NCBI GenBank assembly: GCA_944385195.1
Contig: CALWWH010000015.1
Location: 1 to 25,228 of the forward strand
Length of the DNA stretch: 25,228 nt
DNA from: an uncultured Oscillospiraceae bacterium
Lineage (GTDB): Bacteria; Bacillota; Clostridia; Oscillospirales; Oscillospiraceae
Direction of reading: 5' to 3'
The position numbers were made by a program, and so were the translations under genes. Below the pieces are notes generated by a model that ran no database searches, was not told the DNA's origin, and saw nothing but the letters and a program-made list of their open reading frames with translations. This document shows, in pieces, positions 23,801 to 25,228 of this stretch; the first letter of the stretch is position 1; each line of letters begins with the position of its first letter.

Positions 23801-23906
23801 CATCCTCGAGGGCGATGACCTGGGCAACTTCTCCCCCAACGGCACCACGACCCGTGCCGCTGCGGCGAAGATCATCTGTATGCTGATGGAGTATAAGTAT
23901 CAATGA
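20835..23906 (+). CDS. S-layer-homology surface protein with four cadherin/CSPG-like repeats
   Basis: The product has 1023 residues. A Sec signal peptide ends near ALA26. Four related repeats of about 90-110 residues start near 135, 253, 368 and 494. Each opens with a [YHR]TF-x-L-x-D[FL] box and contains a GxLxL...P..G.L stretch, an acid/[DE]I segment and an LxYxPxx end, like cadherin-like or CSPG repeats. A further beta-rich region (about 610-830) follows. Three SLH motifs are at about 838-890, 900-950 and 967-1020. SLH domains bind pyruvylated wall polymers, so the protein should coat the wall. GGAGG lies 9 nt before the ATG; a GTG 6 nt earlier is possible. It begins only 41 nt after the SbcC-like gene with no terminator between, so read-through is likely. 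Confidence 0.9.
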   Translation: MKLRRWAALLLVVALLCSALPTAALAAGCYAWIDDIKVESTDHVIYGSKNQLYLDEIKVEPDRDYYEKYDFCEDKYHPEEFIRDPEDYALRNGDSVYLLLYRDEHDYNGNDPLVIITLTYSNEEFRVYTKPDSIYTFGLKDFDPNGSYGLKDQTGSGILSIESLPDGGTLYLNNEPVRRGAEVSLYDISRSKLVYVAPKKAGETEDYFEFSVQADRLTLIDESVMYITLTDENETELPVNAEQTLKLERSGGYTFSLEDFDYYKNSYDIHDFSYICITTLPEFGYIEYEQELIRTSTAIPLADIEEGKLTYTLDNGTDYASVAEDQFKYKVYTNQRNPVYTGTLTMDLSLFSAAGYSYVVKTDTRGGRTFRLSDFNDADGEWTAAEFTSTSAERDGVLTLINVPIHGSLVVDSTVLRPGDDVYLDIIRQGLLKYVPDSSSDSTPDSFKFLLSDARGTALLQEEMYIDRTAVRTGVVSYYDEDALVVWMTGQNEHTFTLDDLDKLPSNQKLEDFHNAGDHGSDGYLEILTIPGEGKLSCDGTALKARDVVALDDIVDAKLCFSRDSSATDAYTSFTFRVYNSRGQMVSDDAVTVYIDYYESDPYIKGSYSYTVNKATKTVQVVFKELAVSEDSVSAELSAGDLTDLAAEAGFTGGTLELAADVKDGDLEKRHITIDASLFTDSSKRSVFSTISVVATDAGQSTSGNAITNVWELSIPVESITALYVMSTADFSIELEKYRMTEQDKTSLPNKTYNGGLARRVTFYVGNTKVNLSGAALTLPYGKINNKPGAVVMMIQQSDGSFAPALSSTYNADSSVTAYCVCGMVCIPYYRGADSGMSFSDLGDPSVSWASNYIYSLAARNVVNGTGGTNYSPTAEVTRAEFIKMLVGSLGLYDASASCSFTDIKASSSAWAYAYVASAVKAGIIADGTSFDPAAPLDRQTMALWAYQAADQKAADITLPTTYAAKTFKDAAEIAAANRTAVTAMQRAGILEGDDLGNFSPNGTTTRAAAAKIICMLMEYKYQ

Positions 23907-23912
23907 GGAGCG

Positions 23913-23949
23913 GCAGAGCGGATACGTCCATAGTATCCGCTCTGCTTTC
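23913..23949 (+). terminator. Intrinsic terminator after the SLH protein gene
   Basis: A 13-bp perfect stem, GCAGAGCGGATAC (23913-23925) with GTATCCGCTCTGC (23933-23945), has a 7-nt loop and is followed by TTTCT. Confidence 0.85.
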
Positions 23950-24004
23950 TCCATGACAGGGCGAACGTGCGCCCGTGTAGAGCAACACAAGGGAGAACTT
24001 TGCG

Positions 24005-24871
24005 ATGGAATTGCGGCATATTGCGGACCGGGAGGGAAAGCTTCTGAGCTTCCTGCGGCGGGAATTGCAGCTATCCAGCGGGCTGTGCAAGCGGCTGAAG
24101 TACGAGCACGCCTTCTGCGTCAATGGCACTGCGGTGTACACCAACCACATCGTCCGGCCGGGGGATGTAATCACGGTGCGCCTGGACGAGCAAATGCCGG
24201 ACTATCTCGCCCAGGCTGGCCCACTGAGCATCCTCTACGAGGATGAGGCGCTGCTGGCCGTGGACAAGCCTGCGGGGCTGATGGTGCACCCCTCTGCGGC
24301 CCGGGATACGGGCACGCTGGCCAATCGGGTGATCTGGTACTACCAGCAAACGGGTCAGCCCTGTAAATTCCACCCGGTCACGCGCCTGGACCGCGACACC
24401 ATAGGGATTGTCCTGCTGGCAAAGCACAGCCATATCCACGCCCGCATGATGGCGGCGATGCAGGCGGGGAGCGTGTATAAGACCTATCAGGCCTGGGTCT
24501 GGGGAGGCCCAGAGGCAGACGAAGGGGAGATCGACGCGCCCATTTACCGCCCGGACCCCATCAAAATGCGCCGCTGCGTGGACCCGGCCGGCAAAACGGC
24601 CCGGACGGGCTGGAAGGTCCTCCGCAGACAGGCAGACCGCAGCCTGCTGGAGCTGACGCCCTATACCGGGCGGACGCACCAGCTGCGGGTACACTGCTTG
24701 TACATGGGCTGGCCTATCCTGGGCGACCCCCAGTATTTTACCGAGCAGAGCGCCGCTGAGAATGCGGCGCTCGGGCTGAGCACCCAGCAGCTGTGTGCGT
24801 CGGAATTGTGCTTTCCCCATCCCATGAGCGGAGTGCAGCTGCAATTGCGCTCACAGCTGCGCTACGAATAG
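24005..24871 (+). CDS. RluA-family pseudouridine synthase
   Basis: The product has 288 residues. The N-terminal S4-like RNA-binding part (about 10-65) contains GKLLSFLRRELQLS and VNGTAVYTNHIVRPGD. The catalytic domain has LAVDKPAGLMVHPS, the active-site segment TRLDRDTIG (Asp129) and the later YTGRTHQLRVHCLYMGWPILGD motif. The usual HRLDxxTSG box is changed at two non-catalytic places (Thr for His, Ile for Ser). It should convert uridine to pseudouridine in rRNA or tRNA; the target base is not known. GGGAGAA lies about 7 nt before the ATG. The gene stands between two terminators, so it forms its own unit; no clear promoter was located in the short gap upstream. Confidence 0.92.
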   Translation: MELRHIADREGKLLSFLRRELQLSSGLCKRLKYEHAFCVNGTAVYTNHIVRPGDVITVRLDEQMPDYLAQAGPLSILYEDEALLAVDKPAGLMVHPSAARDTGTLANRVIWYYQQTGQPCKFHPVTRLDRDTIGIVLLAKHSHIHARMMAAMQAGSVYKTYQAWVWGGPEADEGEIDAPIYRPDPIKMRRCVDPAGKTARTGWKVLRRQADRSLLELTPYTGRTHQLRVHCLYMGWPILGDPQYFTEQSAAENAALGLSTQQLCASELCFPHPMSGVQLQLRSQLRYE

Positions 24872-24884
24872 AGGCGCTCTCTAT

Positions 24885-24936
24885 GATATCAAAAACCCGG
24901 TGCAAGGGGACCCCCTTGCACCGGGTTTTTGATATC
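24885..24936. terminator. 25-bp perfect inverted repeat, strong bidirectional hairpin
   Basis: The left arm (24885-24909) and right arm (24912-24936) are perfect inverted copies with only 2 nt between. They start and end with GATATC and contain AAAAACCCGGTGC and GCACCGGGTTTTT. A transcript from either strand would form the hairpin with its T run inside the stem. It most likely ends the pseudouridine synthase transcript. Confidence 0.85.
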
Positions 24937-24975
24937 ACCCGGCCTTTGCGGCTCGGGGCGAGCGGCTAATTTTGT

Positions 24976-25027
24976 TTGACAATGTAGTACATCTGTGCTA
25001 TACTAAGGGCAAAGGTACTACAATGTC
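24976..25027 (+). promoter_or_regulatory. Promoter and dyad operator of the second BlaI-type repressor
   Basis: TTGACA (24976-24981), a 17-nt spacer and TATACT (24999-25004) form a near-consensus promoter. A 13-bp inverted repeat with one mismatch (24978-24990 and 25015-25027) brackets the -10 box. Its cores TGTAGTA and TACTACA contain the TGTA/TACA elements of BlaI/MecI operators, and the left arm holds the dyad ATGTA-G-TACAT. This fits autorepression by the gene that follows. Confidence 0.8.
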
Positions 25028-25044
25028 ATACGGAGGGATGCAAT

Positions 25045-25228
25045 ATGACTTTGACCAACGCAGAATGGAGCGTTATGGAATGCCTGTGGGAGAAATCCCC
25101 CCAGACCGTGGTGCAGCTGGCGCATGCGCTGAGGGAGCGCGCGGGCTGGGCCAAGAGCACCAGCTCGACGATGGTGACCCGCATGGCTGCCAAAGGGCTT
25201 TTGAGAGTGGACGAAGGCGGAAAGGCAC
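25045..25228 (+). CDS. BlaI/MecI-type repressor, 3' part beyond window
   Basis: The 61 visible residues start MTLTNAEWSVMECLWEKSP and run through GWAKSTSSTMVTRMAAKGLL, the standard winged-helix of BlaI/MecI regulators and closer to the family consensus than the repressor at 13713-14081. CGGAGGG lies 7 nt before the ATG at 25045. A second possible ATG at 25038 is out of frame. An M56 protease gene would be expected next, outside the window. Confidence 0.9.
   Translation, partial: MTLTNAEWSVMECLWEKSPQTVVQLAHALRERAGWAKSTSSTMVTRMAAKGLLRVDEGGKA

Noticed and set aside
20841..23990. Very long open frame antisense to the SLH protein gene (about 1049 codons)
   Set aside because: It mirrors the SLH frame, has no ribosome site, and its translation is low-complexity shadow sequence. 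The SLH motifs and signal peptide on the plus strand are decisive.
1..25228. CRISPR arrays, tRNA/rRNA genes, insertion sequences, prophage or integrase genes
   Set aside because: No regularly spaced repeats, cloverleaf sequences, transposase motifs or phage genes were seen on either strand.

Overview
The window looks like a chromosomal stretch from a high-GC member of the Clostridia, most likely an Oscillospiraceae-type gut anaerobe. This rests on strong AAGGAGG-type ribosome binding sites, Gram-positive lipoprotein signals, an S-layer-homology (SLH) surface protein, an Fe-S aldo/keto reductase and Gfo/Idh/MocA-type metabolism. No rRNA, tRNA, CRISPR array, insertion sequence, integrase or phage gene was recognised. 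The species assignment is an inference from gene style only.

Layout. (1) 1-1693, minus strand: an AEC-family carrier cut by the window edge, behind a membrane-anchored coiled-coil protein with a C-terminal Cys/His motif. A divergent promoter pair with overlapping -10 boxes separates these from (2) a ZIP-family metal transporter (1793-2545, plus). (3) 2546-3013 is a long AT-rich leader with several small dyads and a promoter. (4) 3014-10957, plus: a dpp/opp-type peptide ABC transporter operon made of a lipoprotein binding protein, an internal hairpin terminator, permease B, permease C, ATPase D, ATPase F and a 78-residue single-span membrane protein, closed by a strong terminator. (5) 11019-12236, minus: a Gfo/Idh/MocA oxidoreductase. 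(6) 12406-14081, minus: a BlaI-type repressor and M56 (BlaR1-type) membrane protease pair with a twin-operator promoter. (7) 14242-15411, plus: an aldo/keto reductase with two Fe-S motifs. (8) 15519-16544, plus: a DUF4349-type lipoprotein. (9) 16822-20793, plus: a YmdB-type phosphodiesterase, an SbcD/Mre11-type nuclease and an SbcC/YhaN-type ATPase, overlapping head to tail. (10) 20835-23906: a 1023-residue SLH surface protein. (11) 24005-24871: an RluA-type pseudouridine synthase, followed by a 25-bp perfect inverted repeat. (12) 25045-end: the start of a second BlaI-type repressor with its own promoter and dyad operator.

The most unusual object is the transporter operon. Permease C carries a complete seven-repeat RCC1-like beta-propeller, inserted exactly between its first membrane helix and the conserved GTDELGRD segment, so it should sit outside the cell next to the lipoprotein receptor. 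ATPase F carries about 180 extra residues, largely helical/coiled coil, between Walker A and the Q-loop, so these should lie in the cytoplasm. A small tail-anchored protein ends the operon. Together these suggest a peptide importer with an added extracellular sensing or docking platform and an added cytoplasmic arm. The architecture is read directly from the sequence; the function is inferred.
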